Source: Carettochelys insculpta (taxonomy: Eukaryota; Chordata; Testudines; Carettochelyidae). Taken from it: a DNA stretch of 64,000 bases. Below are positions 21,006 through 32,540 of the stretch, one piece after another. Position 1 is the first letter of the stretch. Every line of letters begins with the position of its first letter. The notes beneath the pieces were generated by a model. That model searched no databases. It was not told where the DNA came from and was given only the letters and a program-made list of their open reading frames with translations. The position numbers were made by a program, and so were the translations under genes. The stretch covers positions 320,353,501-320,417,500 of the forward strand of contig NC_134137.1 in the NCBI RefSeq assembly GCF_033958435.1, written 5' to 3'.

Positions 21006-23406
21006 TAACAAATTATAAAGTTTTAAAATGCTTGTACAACACTCTCTCATGTTTAGTTAGTGTTGGTGTTTACTGCATTCATCATTGTCTGCTCCATAAA
21101 TGCTTGTCCAGACAAATTGTATGAGCAGTACCTGTCAGATCTTTTTTAGACGTCGTCTTTCTGAATTTGGAGACAAGCCATTCTGAAGATTTCTCTGTAT
21201 AGTATTTTGCTTGGAAATAGCATAGCTTTTTGCAAGTTATTTTTAAATTGTTTGATCCACAGGACCTTAAGGAAATAAAATTTGTTAGAAATATCTTGAA
21301 GAAAATGATAGTCAACTTTTTCAAACATACCAACAGCTTAATCGCACAGGGTAGACCTATGAAGGGGATGGAAAACTAAGGACTGTAACTCAGTTTCTCT
21401 TAGTCTTTCTATTGAGAATATGTGTTGCCTCCCCAGCAGAAACCATGATCGCGGAGGGAAGGAGTTAATTCCCTTCTCCAAAATCATGAAGTCCTGAGAT
21501 ATGTACGCTTACAGAGAAGCAATGTTCCTTTTAAGGTAACCAGGCAATCACTGCGAGGAACTGCCCCAAATCCTCCTCCTGTTTAGTGGATTTTCACTGT
21601 ATTGAAAGGATCCCAACGAAAGACTTTGCCAATAGGGAGGCTACTGAACAATTCCTCCAGTTTGAAGAGAATGATCTCAGGTGGCAAGCTTTGCTCCCAG
21701 CTTTGTCTCTCCCAACCTTGACCCGCCCTCTCCCACCCTCTGAAGGGCTTCTGCACAAACAGAGGTAGGGGTGGGAGGGAGAAGATAGCATGCAACAAAG
21801 CCAAGAGTCCCCACTTCCACATCCTGCTTGGCACCACGCCCTATGCGGAAGCAAATCAGATAGTCTGGCTGAGCATCTGCAAATATTTTATCTAATGCCT
21901 TTCATCCTGAAGGCTCCCAAAGTGTTCCTCAGATGGAGTATAACAGAAGAGATCATTCATTTAGCACCGAAATGCAGCTGCCTCCGTGTTGAAATCCAGC
22001 AGTACTTCTGAACATGATATTCCTAGAAGAGTGGAGGCTGGAGATTTTCATCTCCATGGGCACACAGGGATCTTATTCCTGAGGAAACAGTATAACATTC
22101 CCCAGCATAGTGTGGCTGGAGTAATCTTCTCTGAACAATTCACAAAAGAAAGAGACTCTATTTGCTGTTTATCAGATTAATGTACTAACATAATATAAGA
22201 ATTTTAAAGATTCTTGTATTCTTTAATTTCTCATTTCTGTGTATAAACTATAGCAGCCATCATGCTTAAATAGGCATTTAACGAATAGCGAAAAAAAAGT
22301 CTGCAATCAGCATCAAGCAGCACTCAAAGGACAGCAATCACAGGCAGCTAAAAAGAAACTAGCAACCACACACATCAGCGCTGTGGTATTTGGCGTCAAA
22401 TTGCAGTACACCCTGTGTAAATTATAGGAAATACTGCAGTTAATTTAAATAAATACAAGTTGATTTCTATTGGCAACCAAAGTATCCTATATTCTAACAG
22501 ACAAATAGTTCTCCCCAAATGCTTGGGAGGAGACTAGCTCACTTTGCTCGTGTGGGATTTGCTCTGGCTCAAGAAAATAGAGCTATGAAGTTGCCAAATC
22601 TCCCAGATCATTTCTAATCAGCTCTTGTTCCAGCTCTTCCAGGCAGGCTGGCTAACCTTTTTTGGAGGGGTTATTATTGGAAGGTACTGAAGGCAGCAGG
22701 GCCAGCAGCCACCATGGGCCGCAGGGCAAGGTGTGGGGAGGCACTCCAGCCCCTTCGAGGAGTGGAGCCTCAGGCAGAAGGCGTGGGGCTTTGAGCAGTC
22801 AGCCCTTAGAGCTGCCCGGGCCACAATACAGCTCCTCCCAACCCCTCATCCCCAGCCATCAGAGCTACATGGAGCAACATTCCAGTGCTCTAACAGCAAC
22901 TCAAAGTGGCCTGGGGGTCCAGCTTTTGTTGCAATAGCAGCAGCCGCAGCAGAAAGCTCTGGGCTCCTTTGAATCTCCAAGTCTTGGTGCAAATGCCCCC
23001 CTTTATCCACCTCGTCGGGGGGGCTAACTGAAGGTCACACGCAATAAAGGTGAATTTTTAGACAGAGCTAGGAATCCTTTGGGTATATTTTTTCTCTTAC
23101 CTTCTACGTGACCATGGGTGTCTCTACTCAGGACTCTGATCAGACATCACTAGTAGAGCAAGGATAAACAGGTTAGCACTTGTTCTCAGTTGTGACCCAT
23201 TCCCTTTATGCCATTTCATTACTGTAGAGGTGAATGGATGGCTTGCAATGGTGGATCTGGAAAATACCTCATGTGCAGGGGGCTTCCCCAGTTCTACACC
23301 ACTCCTCATTCCCATTGCTCGAGGGCAAGAGTGTAGCTAGAAAGAAACATGCTGGGCTACTCTCAGAGCAGACTACAGCAAGGCTGTTGAAAGCCAGGTA
23401 AGTCAC
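21006..23406. other. Unannotated stretch
   Basis: No recognisable gene or repeat family in 2.4 kb. Frames of 60-91 codons at 21082-21854 and 22618-22972 lack motifs and overlap on opposite strands. The segment 22660-22980 is GC-richer but still has no motif. Confidence 0.4.
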
Positions 23407-23418
23407 TGTTCTGGGCCT

Positions 23419-23579
23419 AAGCTTTCGTGGGCAAAGACCCACTTCATCAGATGCATCAGATGAAGCGGGTCCTTGCCCATGAAAGCTTATGCTCCAAATT
23501 ATCTGTTAGTCTATAAAGTGCCACAGGACTTCTTGTTGTACTCAAAGCTACAGACTAATACGGCTACCTCTCTGATACT
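23419..23579. mobile_element. B-type PLE tail, inverted pair with 12-bp target duplication
   Basis: TGTTCTGGGCCT flanks the unit exactly (23407-23418 and 23580-23591). The left arm (23419-23455) is the reverse of the inner tail (AAGCTTTCGTGGGCAAAGAC, CACTTCATCAGATGCA). The right arm, from 23456, reads forward through AAGCTTATGCTCC, ATCTGTTAGTCTATAAAGTG and GGCTACCTCTCTGATA. It is a compact, well-bounded example of the inverted architecture. Confidence 0.88.
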
Positions 23580-23710
23580 TGTTCTGGGCCTGGCACTTTC
23601 CTTTAATGCAGGAGACAAGAAAGTGGTCTAAGGTCATCTTAACCCTCTCCTGGGCTACCACATCCATGGGGCAGGTCAGAATCTACCCTATGAAGTTGTC
23701 AGGGCAGTTT

Positions 23711-24015
23711 GACTATGTCTACATGACCAAGCTATCTCAAAATAACTGCAGTTATTTAGAAATAACTTTGGCAGCATCTAAATGATGTGCACAATATTTT
23801 GAAAGTATTATTTAATTTCAAAATTAGTTATTTCGATTCCGGTAAATCTCATTTTTTGAGAAATAACACCTATTTCGAAATAGACCATAATGGGCTCCAA
23901 TGGTGCTCCGCTATGGACCTGGAAATGCTATTTCAAAATAGCTGGGGGCTATTTGGAAATGCATTTTGTGTGTGGTTGTGTTATTTTGAAATATAATTGT
24001 CATGCAGACATAGCC
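23711..24015. mobile_element. Foldback MITE (TTTCAAAATA family), TTT target duplication
   Basis: The ends GACTATGTCTAC and GCAGACATAGCC are flanked by TTT on both sides (23708-23710 and 24016-24018). The interior has repeated TATTTCAAAATAG / TATTTCGAAATAG motifs. It is diverged and non-coding. The segments at 3946-4099, 47028-47100 and 48090-48215 look related. Confidence 0.75.
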
Positions 24016-24228
24016 TTTCTGCCATTGCACACACATGTGGGTTAGTAATCTGATTTTAAAGAATTTTTTTCACCTGTTTACGACATGGCACTCCAGTGTT
24101 CAAACTATTATATGAAAGCCAAGCCGTGTAATTTGTTACACATCCAGAAGATCATAAGATCCCTGTAAGCAAAGGGATCTAAACACATACTGAAAATAGT
24201 CACATATGAGTAGTATCTGCAGAGCAAC

Positions 24229-24345
24229 AAAGTAGGTCTTTTCCTACGAAAGCTTATGCGCTAAAACTGTTAGTCTATAAGGTGCCACAGGACTTGTTGT
24301 TTTTGAAGCTACAGACTAACTTGGCTACCCCTCTGATAACCGGAC
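24229..24345 (+). mobile_element. B-type PLE tail, single
   Basis: TACGAAAGCTTATGCGC, CTGTTAGTCTATAAGGTGCC and GGCTACCCCTCTGATA. It is 5'-truncated with no inverted arm. Confidence 0.75.
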
Positions 24346-24714
24346 CACAGCATCTGATCTTCTGTATGGTCACATTGCTGAATGATCAATTTACATCAAT
24401 ACAAAAGCTACATGTAGATTTCCTGTTTTCTATTAAGTGGTCCAAATAGTGCATGTGCCATTTATAATTTATGTTTATACTTATATAATTTATATTTATA
24501 TACTTTATAGTAATGCTGCTTTTTTTATCTTAGGAAATGTCCTCTTGTTTTTATAGTATTGCAAAGGGTAAATACAAGTGATTGAACGTTGATGTGTCTT
24601 TCAATATTTCACAGTCCTCGGCCATGTCACCATGCTAAAAACAGGCCTTCTACTTTCATCTCCCCTTAAGGTGCTACTCTGAAACATATAATAAAGGCTT
24701 GGGAAGACTGTATT

Positions 24715-25240
24715 TCAGCAGTGCCTATCTATAGGTCCAAATCAAGATCAGGACCTCACTGGGCTAGGCAATGTGCAAACACACAGAAATTCATATCTTT
24801 TTAAAACCAGAAGGGACCGTCACGACTATCTGGGCTAACTTCCTGCTTAATACAGGCCATAGGATTTCTTTCAATTAATTCCTGTTCGATCAAGGGCATC
24901 TACCTTAGAAAAATATCTCATCTTAATTTTAAAATGTTCAGTGATGCGGTATCCTCCACAGCCCTCAGTAAATTATTCACTTGTTAATTCCTGTCACCAT
25001 TTGTGTCTTATTTCCAGTGTGTCTAGTCAGTAAAAGGACAAGCCGTGTCCCAAAAGAATGTATGGTCTGAATAAAAAAGACAGACAACAGATAAAAGGAG
25101 AAAAGGGCACACAGCGGTAAAATGATTTTCTCCAGGTCACAGAGTGGTTCAGGAGCTGAACCAGGCTTTGAACCCAGCTCTCCTAAAATGTCAAGTCCAA
25201 AGTATGATCCAGCCAATCACATGGCTTCTGAATAGGTCAT
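24715..25240 (-). mobile_element. MIR/CORE-SINE-related repeat, split by a CR1 fragment
   Basis: The segment 25100-25240 on the minus strand reads like the middle of MIR (a diverged CTCTGTGACCTGGAGAAAATC with GGGTTCAAAGCCTGG upstream). The segment 24715-24780 resembles the end of a related amniote repeat (the GGCAATGTGCAAACACACA and GATCAGGACCTCACTGGGC blocks). A CR1 fragment on the minus strand occupies about 24800-24990 (complement of GTCCCTTCTGG). The repeat is old and diverged. The exact family is uncertain. Confidence 0.5.
24800..24990 (-). mobile_element. CR1 3' fragment inside the MIR-like repeat
   Basis: AACCAGAAGGGACCGTCACG and TACAGGCCATAGGATTTC are the complement of the common turtle CR1 3' end. 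There is no coding potential. Confidence 0.6.
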
Positions 25241-26389
25241 TGTTCCTATAATACCTCTCACACCCGTGTTTGTTTTTCTGCCACATGCTTTTTGAATTAG
25301 AGTAGGTCACGATGAACTCAGCATTCTGAGTTCAACTTAGGCTACTCTATCTATTCAAATATTATGGCAGCATAATATGTTCAATAATATGCTATCCCTT
25401 TCTAACATTATTTGATTTTATCTTTAGTGTGCAATGACTAGATGTTTTCATTGAACCGCCCATAATGATATTTAGATTAGTTTCCCGAGTGGCCTCATTT
25501 AATTTCTAACTCAAATTATCCTTTCCAAAATGCATTATTTTTCACATGTCTGTATTAAAGTTAATTTGCAATCATGTCACCTAATACGCTAGCATTGTAA
25601 GACGTTGTATAAATTCCATAGTCAACTTAAAGAGCTTCTGGAAGTGACTGAGGCAAATAAACTCTTATCCATATATTTTGCTGCACTGCACTGTTTTCTC
25701 TTTCAAAGGATTAATACTATTAGGTATCAGCCATAGTATAGATCCTTGTGTTATTCCAGCAACCTCATGTCCTCTTATCCTCTTTCCTCACCAGTTAGTA
25801 ACCATGAAGGAGACTTTTCTCACCCCAGCTCACTTAGTTTTCTCAGTAGCCATATGATATGGCCTGCAGGAAAGGCTTTTTGAAACAGCACTGTCACAGT
25901 GTATATGAATTGTCTTTCACCACCACTGATCTAATATCACAGAAACAGGCTATCAAGGTCTAGCTTACATTTTTCTTAACTTTCTGCTACATTGCTTTTC
26001 TTGTGCATTAAGGTCCTACATTATCAGTCCCAGAATAAAGGAGAAAGTTTTACAGAAGGCATGAGGCTATCTTCAGGGTAAATAAGCATTTTGTTTCAAT
26101 GCTTTGAATGACTATTTAGACTTTTAAAAAGTCACATTTTTGAATAAATGAATATTTTACCTGAACCTTTAAGGTGACATCAAGTGAAGGGCAAAGAGGA
26201 TCCTTCACACTGAAAGTCTGGACTCTACCAATGTACCTGAAGTGTACGCGTCAAGTAATTCAGAAATAATCCTGTAAGCACCTTTGACTGTTCCTTTGTA
26301 CAGTGATGTGTCATCCCTGAACAAAGTCCAATTAAGTCACAGACTGTGGTGTCATGCCTGTGATAGATTCCAGCCAATCCACAAGCCAA
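25241..26389. other. Unannotated AT-rich stretch
   Basis: No recognisable gene or repeat. Part of 25300-25900 resembles CR1 3' untranslated text in places, too weakly to call. Confidence 0.4.
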
Positions 26390-27140
26390 TAACTGGTCAG
26401 TTGATTCTCAGGACAAGTACATAGGCCTCAAAGAAGGAACAGTAGCTCAGTCCACTTGTAGAAGGGTGCTCACCCCACTCCAGGATAAAAAGGGTTAAAA
26501 ACAGCTGTTGAAGAGGGCTGTTCTGGGAGCCAGTTAGAGTGAAGCTAGCCACAGCCAATTGTGGCTCAGCTAGGTCCTTATAAGAAGGACTCCTGGTGAG
26601 AAGAACACTGTCACTCTAGCTTTGGATGAAGAGAGACCTAGCTGCCTGCTAGAAGGGTACTTTGAACAGAGCAGTGCTGGGGAAAGGCAGGGAGAACCAG
26701 GGGAATACTCCTAGGCTGAAGCCTAATGACGGGGGTCTGAAGGGTAGTAGAGCTGCAAGGAAGCAGCCAGGGTAGGAAAAGGCAGCAAGTCCACACCTGC
26801 TTGCCTACGATGAATGGCCATTTCAGACTGCAGTTTGCCCCTAGGGCAGGGTCTAGATGACATGCAGTGGGTCACTGAAGCCAGGTGGGTTTGGGAGGTG
26901 AGGGGTTCCCTAAGGGTGAAGACCTCAGAGTGTGGGGCCACTGTGGCAGGGCAGTACCCTGAGGAAAGGGCTCCAAGGTCTGGGAGGGGTGTGGGTCCTG
27001 AAGGCAGTAGAGAACAGACAACAGGTAACAGCAGGAAAGACACTGGCCCGAAGAAGGCACTCCTGCACTGAGCTGAGTTAATTCCCAGTGTGACCAGCAG
27101 GAGATGCTGTGCCAGTGAATCACAAACTTGCTACGCTGCT
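26390..27140 (+). repeat. LTR-like interspersed repeat, copy 1
   Basis: The order of blocks is GGCTCAGCTAGGTCCTTATA, GCTGCCTGCTAGAAGGGTAC, AGACTGCAGTTTGCCCCTAG and CAGTGGGTCACTGA, then a GGGCAGTACCCTGAGGAAAG segment. The copy at 60225-60870 has the same order. The GC-rich, non-coding body and dispersal suggest an LTR or similar non-coding retroelement part. No primer-binding site or internal genes lie beside it, so a solo LTR is only one option. Confidence 0.45.
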
Positions 27141-27654
27141 CCACATCACTTTAGGTCTTGGACCCTCCCCCCGCCTGATGATGGAAATAGACTTGCCAAG
27201 TCTTAGGCTAATCTAACCTCGCCCTTGCTTTAGCCTTGTTCCTAATTCTTCACCAGGCCTTGCACTCACTCTGGCCTTACTCCAATCACGCGCTGAACTC
27301 CTGATTCCAGTTCTAACCTCCTGGGTCCAGCCACTAGATCTAATTATCCCCATCATAGATCCTGGCACCCTTTCTTTACCAGATTCTGTCTCTTGGCCCA
27401 AGAAAACTCTCAGGGTTAAAGAGAGATTTAGTGGTCAATTCACCCCGTACTTGTCCGACTCTGCTTGTGCAGGCCATAGCACAAGGACTGAGGTACTCAA
27501 CCCTACAGAACATCACTTGTGAGCCTCCCCTTGGTAAATTGAGGGGCTTCTGTCTCAATGTTACGGTACTTCTCTCCATCGCTGCCACACCGGCTGCTCA
27601 AGAACTGAATATCATCCAGTAATCTAGGCTCTGACAAGAGTAAAACTGTCAGAA
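27141..27654. other. Unannotated stretch
   Basis: No recognisable gene or repeat. Small frames have no motifs. Confidence 0.4.
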
Positions 27655-28795
27655 CAGAACTTCTTGAGCTATGAAGGAAGACTGAAGCCATGTCTACACG
27701 TGCACGCTACTTCGAAGTAGCGGCACTAACTTCGAAATAGCGCCCGTCATGGCTACATGCATCGGGCGCTATTTCGAAGTTAACTTCGATGTTAGGCGGC
27801 GAGACGTCGAAGTCGCTATCCTCATCAGGAGATGGGGATAGCGCCCTATTTCAACGTTCAACGTCGAAGTAGGGACCGTGTAGTCATTGCGCGTCCCGCA
27901 ACTTCGAAATTGCGGGGTCTGCCACGGTGGCCATCAGCTGAGGGGTTGAGAGACGCTCTCTCTCCAGCCCCTGCGGGGCTGTATGGTCACCATGGGCAGC
28001 AGCCCTTAGCCCAGGGCTTCTGGCTGCTGCTGCAGCAGCTGGGGATCCATGCTGCAGGCACAGGGTCTGCAACCAGTGGTCGGCTCTGTGGATCTTGTGT
28101 TGTTTAGTGCAACTGTGTCTGGGAGGGGCCCTTTAAGGGAGTGGCTTGCTGTTGAGTACGCCCTGTGACCCTGTCTGCAGCTGTGCCTGGCACTCTTATT
28201 TCAATGTGTGCTACTTTGGCATGTAGACGTTCCCTCGCAGCGCCTATTTCGATGTGGTGCTGCACAACGTCGAAGTTGAACATTGACGTTGCCAGCCCTG
28301 GAGGACGTGTAGACGTTATTCATCGAAATAGCCTATTTCGATGTCGCTACATCGAAATAAGCTACTTCGATGTAGGCTTCACGTGTAGACGTAGCCTGAA
28401 AGAACTGGGCCTGCTTCATTTAGAAAAGAGAAGACTAAGAGGGGACACGAAAGCGGTTTTCAAGCACCTCAAAGAGGTTTACAAGGAGGAGGGAGAAAAC
28501 TTGTTCTCCTTGGCCTCTGACGACAGGACAAGGAGCAATGGGCTTAAACTGCAGCAAAGGAGATTTAAATTAGACTTTAGGAAAAACGTCCTAACTGTCA
28601 GGGTGGTTAAACACTGGAATAAATTAGCTAGGGAGGTTGTGGAATCTCTACCACTGGAGGTATTTAAGAGCAGGTTAGATAGACACGTGTCGAGGCTGGT
28701 CTAGATGGTGGTTGGTCTTGCTGAGAAGGCAAGGAACTGAACTCTATGACCTCTTGAGGTCCCTTCCAATTCTACTGTTCTATGATTCTATGATT
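27655..28795 (+). mobile_element. CR1 3' end interrupted by a Harbinger deletion derivative
   Basis: CR1 text runs from about 27655 (GAGCTATGAAGGAAGACTGA) into the MITE at 27686 and resumes at 28397 with TGAAAGAACTGGGCCTGCTT. The encoded C-terminus is intact after the insert: [24 protein letters not shown] text, [19 protein letters not shown] and [20 protein letters not shown], to the stop at 28702-28704. The 3' tail ends in TCTATGATTCTATGATT near 28795. It is one of the better-preserved CR1 3' ends in the window. Confidence 0.9.
27686..28396 (-). mobile_element. Harbinger deletion derivative, 711 bp, TGA target duplication
   Basis: The ends AGCCATGTCTAC and GTAGACGTAGCC are flanked by TGA on both sides (27683-27685 and 28397-28399). 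Read in reverse, it matches both termini of the 4.1-kb Harbinger: roughly 20215-20497 on its left side and 16397-16765 on its right. Everything between, including both genes, is missing. The TTCGAAATAGCG and CATCGAAATA palindromes are kept. It was presumably moved in trans by a full copy. Confidence 0.9.
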
Positions 28796-29699
28796 TTTGG
28801 GACATTGATATTTTTCAAGATCATTTAGAATGTAACGGACAGCTTCTTTTGCATCATAAGGGAGTTCTTACTACTATATCAGTATGCCTATTATGGTCCT
28901 TATCATGACTTCAGGGCTGGCTTGCCTAAAAAAACACTAAAAACAACAACAGCAGAACTAAAAGAAATGAAGCAAAGAGCTAAGGATCTTTGAATCTATG
29001 AATCTCTCCTGCCCAGAATAGACAATTTATATTATAATCCTTTTTGCACAGGACAGCCTATGGGACAGAGCCTCAACTGATGCAAATTTCCATGTATCCA
29101 TGACATCAGAACTAGGCCAATACATTCCCTCATGTTAAAAGGATACATCACAAATTCTAAGGATACAAAGGTTGCCATACACACCAGTGTGTGGTACCTG
29201 TAGAATTTGGCCAGTCTGTTAGAATCAAATATAGCACAGGCTTGGATTAAATCCCACATGAAAATTGCAGACACAAGTGTTTAGTAGATGTGTCCATCTG
29301 CGTACACTAGACAGCTGCAATTACTATTTTTAATGCCAATGGTAACAGGTCATTATTTATTGGGGAAGGATTAATGGCACATTATTTTTCCTCTTGACAT
29401 TCGCGTAACCTTTAGGAGAATTATCAGCCCTGGTGTGTTGTTTCTTCCTAACACCAGAAGTCCAATACAAAATTATTACAGTACAGAGAAAGATTTTGGG
29501 TGTTTATTTGCAGACAGTGAAACGAAGGACTTGTACAAGGAAAAATATGCTCCTTACTTATCTGCCAAATTAAATCATTTTGCTGCTGTATCAGTAGTAT
29601 CTTGAAATAGACATTTTTAGCTTGGAGCTTGCGGTTTTAGCAGCTAAAAACCCCTTTACTTCCAAGCTGCCCACAGTAATGCATCAGTTGTTTTGTCAC
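28796..29699. other. Unannotated AT-rich stretch
   Basis: No recognisable gene or repeat family. Confidence 0.4.
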
Positions 29700-29805
29700 A
29701 AAACAAACCAGCAGTCATGTAGCACTTTAAAGACTAACAAAATAATTTGTTGGGTGATGAGCTTTGGTGGGACAGGCCCACTTCTTCAGATCATAGCCAA
29801 GTTAT
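29700..29805 (-). mobile_element. A-type PLE tail, single, reverse
   Basis: GTAGCACTTTAAAGACTAAC, AAATAATTTGTTGGGTGATG and GGCCCACTTCTTCAGATCAT are the complement of the PLE 3' region that follows the GIY-YIG relic at 12.3-13.5 kb. Confidence 0.8.
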
Positions 29806-30072
29806 GTCACAGTAGCTTTGTGCTGCAGATTCAGACAGCACAGCATGCCTACTTATCACCGCTAGAAGTGAGCATAGCCGGAGTTCACGCAAACAAGCTG
29901 AGGCAATCTGATGTCATAAATCAGGCAGCTCCATCCAACAGTAAAATTAGGTAGAGTGCAGAAGAATAAGAGTAAATGAAAAGGAAAGGAGAGCAAGAAG
30001 CAAGCTAGAAGGCAAGAATAAGAAATGCAATTCAAGGGCAATGTGGTCTCTAGCAGGTTTGAGCTCCTGGAA

Positions 30073-30836
30073 GGGCTCCTCCCCACCTGGGTCAGTGAGC
30101 AGCCATCCTGCCCCACTGCCATGAGGACCAAACAACCCCAAGACACTAGTTCAGAGGAGTTCCACCTTGCCCAGGTGGGTGAGAGGCAAGGGTTTGAGGG
30201 AATTAACATAAGGCTTCCAGAAAAGAACCCAGTCTTGAGCTCAGGACGGGGCAATGCCCAACCTTTCAGGAGGCCCAGGCCTGAGCTCAGGGCAGGGCAG
30301 CACACAACAGATACTCTGCCTGTGCTGGCAGAGAGAGGGGACTGGCACCCAGCAAGTAGGTGGCAGGGGGGATACGGACCTGCCCACTCCACCATATCCC
30401 AGCCCAGCGGCCCTGGTTGCAGCAGCACAACCTGCTGCACAGGTCAGCGGGGAATCCCGACCACAACACACTGACCCATGGACCTGTAATGGTCCTCACG
30501 ATTTCCCTGGGCCACACCCAATCTCCCCTCTGCGTGTACCCAGGTGTTCAGACAGTCTCTCTGGATTTCCAGAGTCATCTGGGGTCTGGGAGGTCCACAC
30601 CAGTCTGTGGCTCCTTGCCGGTTCTCAGCGTCCTGGTCCAGGAGCCTGGAACAGACCTCAGGTTCCTCTGGAGGGCAGACCTTTACTGAGCCCTCAGGCT
30701 GGGCCTTATAGTCCTGGCCCTGCCTCCTGACTTCTGCTCAGGTGACTAGAAGGAACCAGACTCAGTCACAAAATGGGTTCCGGAAAGGTTCCTCCCCTTC
30801 TGGGCCAGTGAGTGGCCATTCCACCCCACTACAAGT
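30073..30836. repeat. GC-rich repeat bounded by ~50-bp direct repeats
   Basis: The segments 30075-30125 and 30787-30836 share CTCCTCCCC..CTGGG..CAGTGAG..GCCAT..CC.CCCCACT. They are direct repeats about 712 bp apart. The interior is GC-rich and non-coding: many overlapping frames on both strands, none with a motif. An LTR-like or tandemly duplicated interspersed repeat is possible. Confidence 0.4.
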
Positions 30837-31029
30837 CTTAATGCTTCATTAATTAGTCTTCAGGGCTCCCCCATGAAGTAAGTAATATTTGTGTAGCACA
30901 TTTAAGATATAAAAGGCTAATGAGTTATTATTACATCGGGGAAAACATCTCAAAGGCAAAAGCAGCTGTCTATTCAAGTACAAGGGGCAGGAGCTAGAGG
31001 AGAGAGTGAATGACTAACCTAATGGATGA

Positions 31030-31230
31030 CACGGTGGGTGAGGTCATCTGTCTTACTGGGCCAACTTCGGCTGATGAGACAGACAAGTGTTTGTACTGCC
31101 CAAGAGCTGCGTAAGCATGACAGTTTGTATCTCTCCCCAACAGAAATTTGTGCAGTAAAGACCATTACCTCTTTTACCTCATCTCTCTAATGCCCTGGGA
31201 TGAAACATGTCTACAGCAACACTACATATG
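31030..31230 (+). mobile_element. PLE-like C-type tail
   Basis: GGTGGGTGAGGTCATCTGTC near 31032 and GTAAAGACCATTACCTCTTT near 31155, then GCCCTGGGATGAAACATGTC and CTACAGCAACACTACAT. It parallels 9580-9720 and ends like the C tails. Confidence 0.5.
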
Positions 31231-31239
31231 ACCTCACAG

Positions 31240-32035
31240 GCGGTATGCCCATTGAATAATACACCAGTGGTTATCCTCCACCGAATTCCAACGTTTCTCC
31301 AATCTAGATGTAACCCTTCTGCCAGAAGGAATTGGCAGCAACCAGGTCCGGGTTCAACATCTAGGGGTTCCTTTTCATCCATCTCACACAGAACCGGCTC
31401 AAGCCCCCACCCAGTAGCCTGGGAACATCACACACCCCTGGGTGCCTCGGAGAGGCAATGCTTCCCCACTCGTAAGCACAGAGTCTGAGTGTAGAAAAGG
31501 ACTTTTAATAAAAGAGGCAGAAAAGTCAATTAGATCAGCTTGGGAAAATTATCACACCCAGAGTTCATAACCAGTTCTCAAGTAACTGTCCCAGCTCAAC
31601 TGCACTGAGCAGTGTCCTTGGCCTCTCAGGCTCACCAGTCCAATACTGTAAAAAGCCAATCCACACACCCAACTTTCTCCACACACCCCAATTCAAATGC
31701 CCCACTTATAACTTGGTCAAGTCCATGTGGGCCCTGACACCTCACATTGATGCATTCCCTCATGGAACCTGAGACAATACCACCTTTGCACCGGGCCAGC
31801 ATTCTGCTTGCTCCTACCAGCCATCCACCAGTCCTGCTGTCCGTCCATCTGCTGCTCCTCCTACCGGCCACTCATTCATCTTGCTGTTTGTTCGTCCACT
31901 GCTCCTCCTACAAGCCACCTGCAGCATCTACTGCTGTGGGTCTGGCCTGAGGCAAAACCCTGTGATTTCGGCTCTTGGTAGCCTCAGCTGCCACCCTGTG
32001 ATTTCAGCTCTTGGTATCCATGAAAGGGCAGTCTT
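31240..32035. repeat. LTR-like interspersed repeat fragment
   Basis: CCCAGTAGCCTGGGAACATC, GGGTGCCTCGGAGAGGCAAT and AAAGGACTTTTAATAAAAGA resemble a non-coding retroelement repeat I associate with turtle genomes. It has no genes and no visible boundaries, so family assignment is weak. Confidence 0.3.
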
Positions 32036-32540
32036 ATAAAAACACTAGTATCCAGCTCTATCTTTTAACAGGTGTGGAGGGCTAGTAGAGCAGCGAACAG
32101 GGGCAGCAGCTAACAGGGAAGGGAGTTTGCCTCTGGGCAAAGCGTCCTAGAGGAGCTTGGGTGAGTGTGGGATTTGGGGGGCTGTGTGGTGAGCTGGTGG
32201 GTGACTGTCTGTCTGTGCAGCTGTGTTACTTTGCAAAGAAGGGCAGTTTGATCAGCTGCCTGTGTGCCTGAGCTTGTGTTGTGAAGAGAGGAGCAGTTTG
32301 CAAGGTGTGAACTGGGGGAGTTCCCTGCCAGGTGAGCCTTCAAGGGCTGATTAGATTGGAGGCAAGGCTTTGAGCCAGGCCTCACCAGCTAGTAGCTCTC
32401 TCTATAAGAAGGGAGCTTTCAGCAAACTCTGTGAACAGCGAACAGGGGCAGCAGCTAACAGGGAAGGGAGTTTGCCTCTGGGAGTTCGCCGAGGCAGGAG
32501 CCCTGTGTTTGTGGTCCTTTTCAGGTATGGTGTTCCACCT
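32036..32540. repeat. Repeat with a 46-bp internal direct duplication
   Basis: The segment AGCGAACAGGGGCAGCAGCT continuing into AACAGGGAAGGGAGTTTGCC occurs at 32092-32137 and again at 32437-32482 with no visible change. The sequence between and around is GT-rich and non-coding. Confidence 0.6.

Noticed and set aside
30025..30730. Frames of up to 192 codons on both strands
   Set aside because: GC-rich, stop-poor repeat DNA; no motif, no splice context and no consistent frame.
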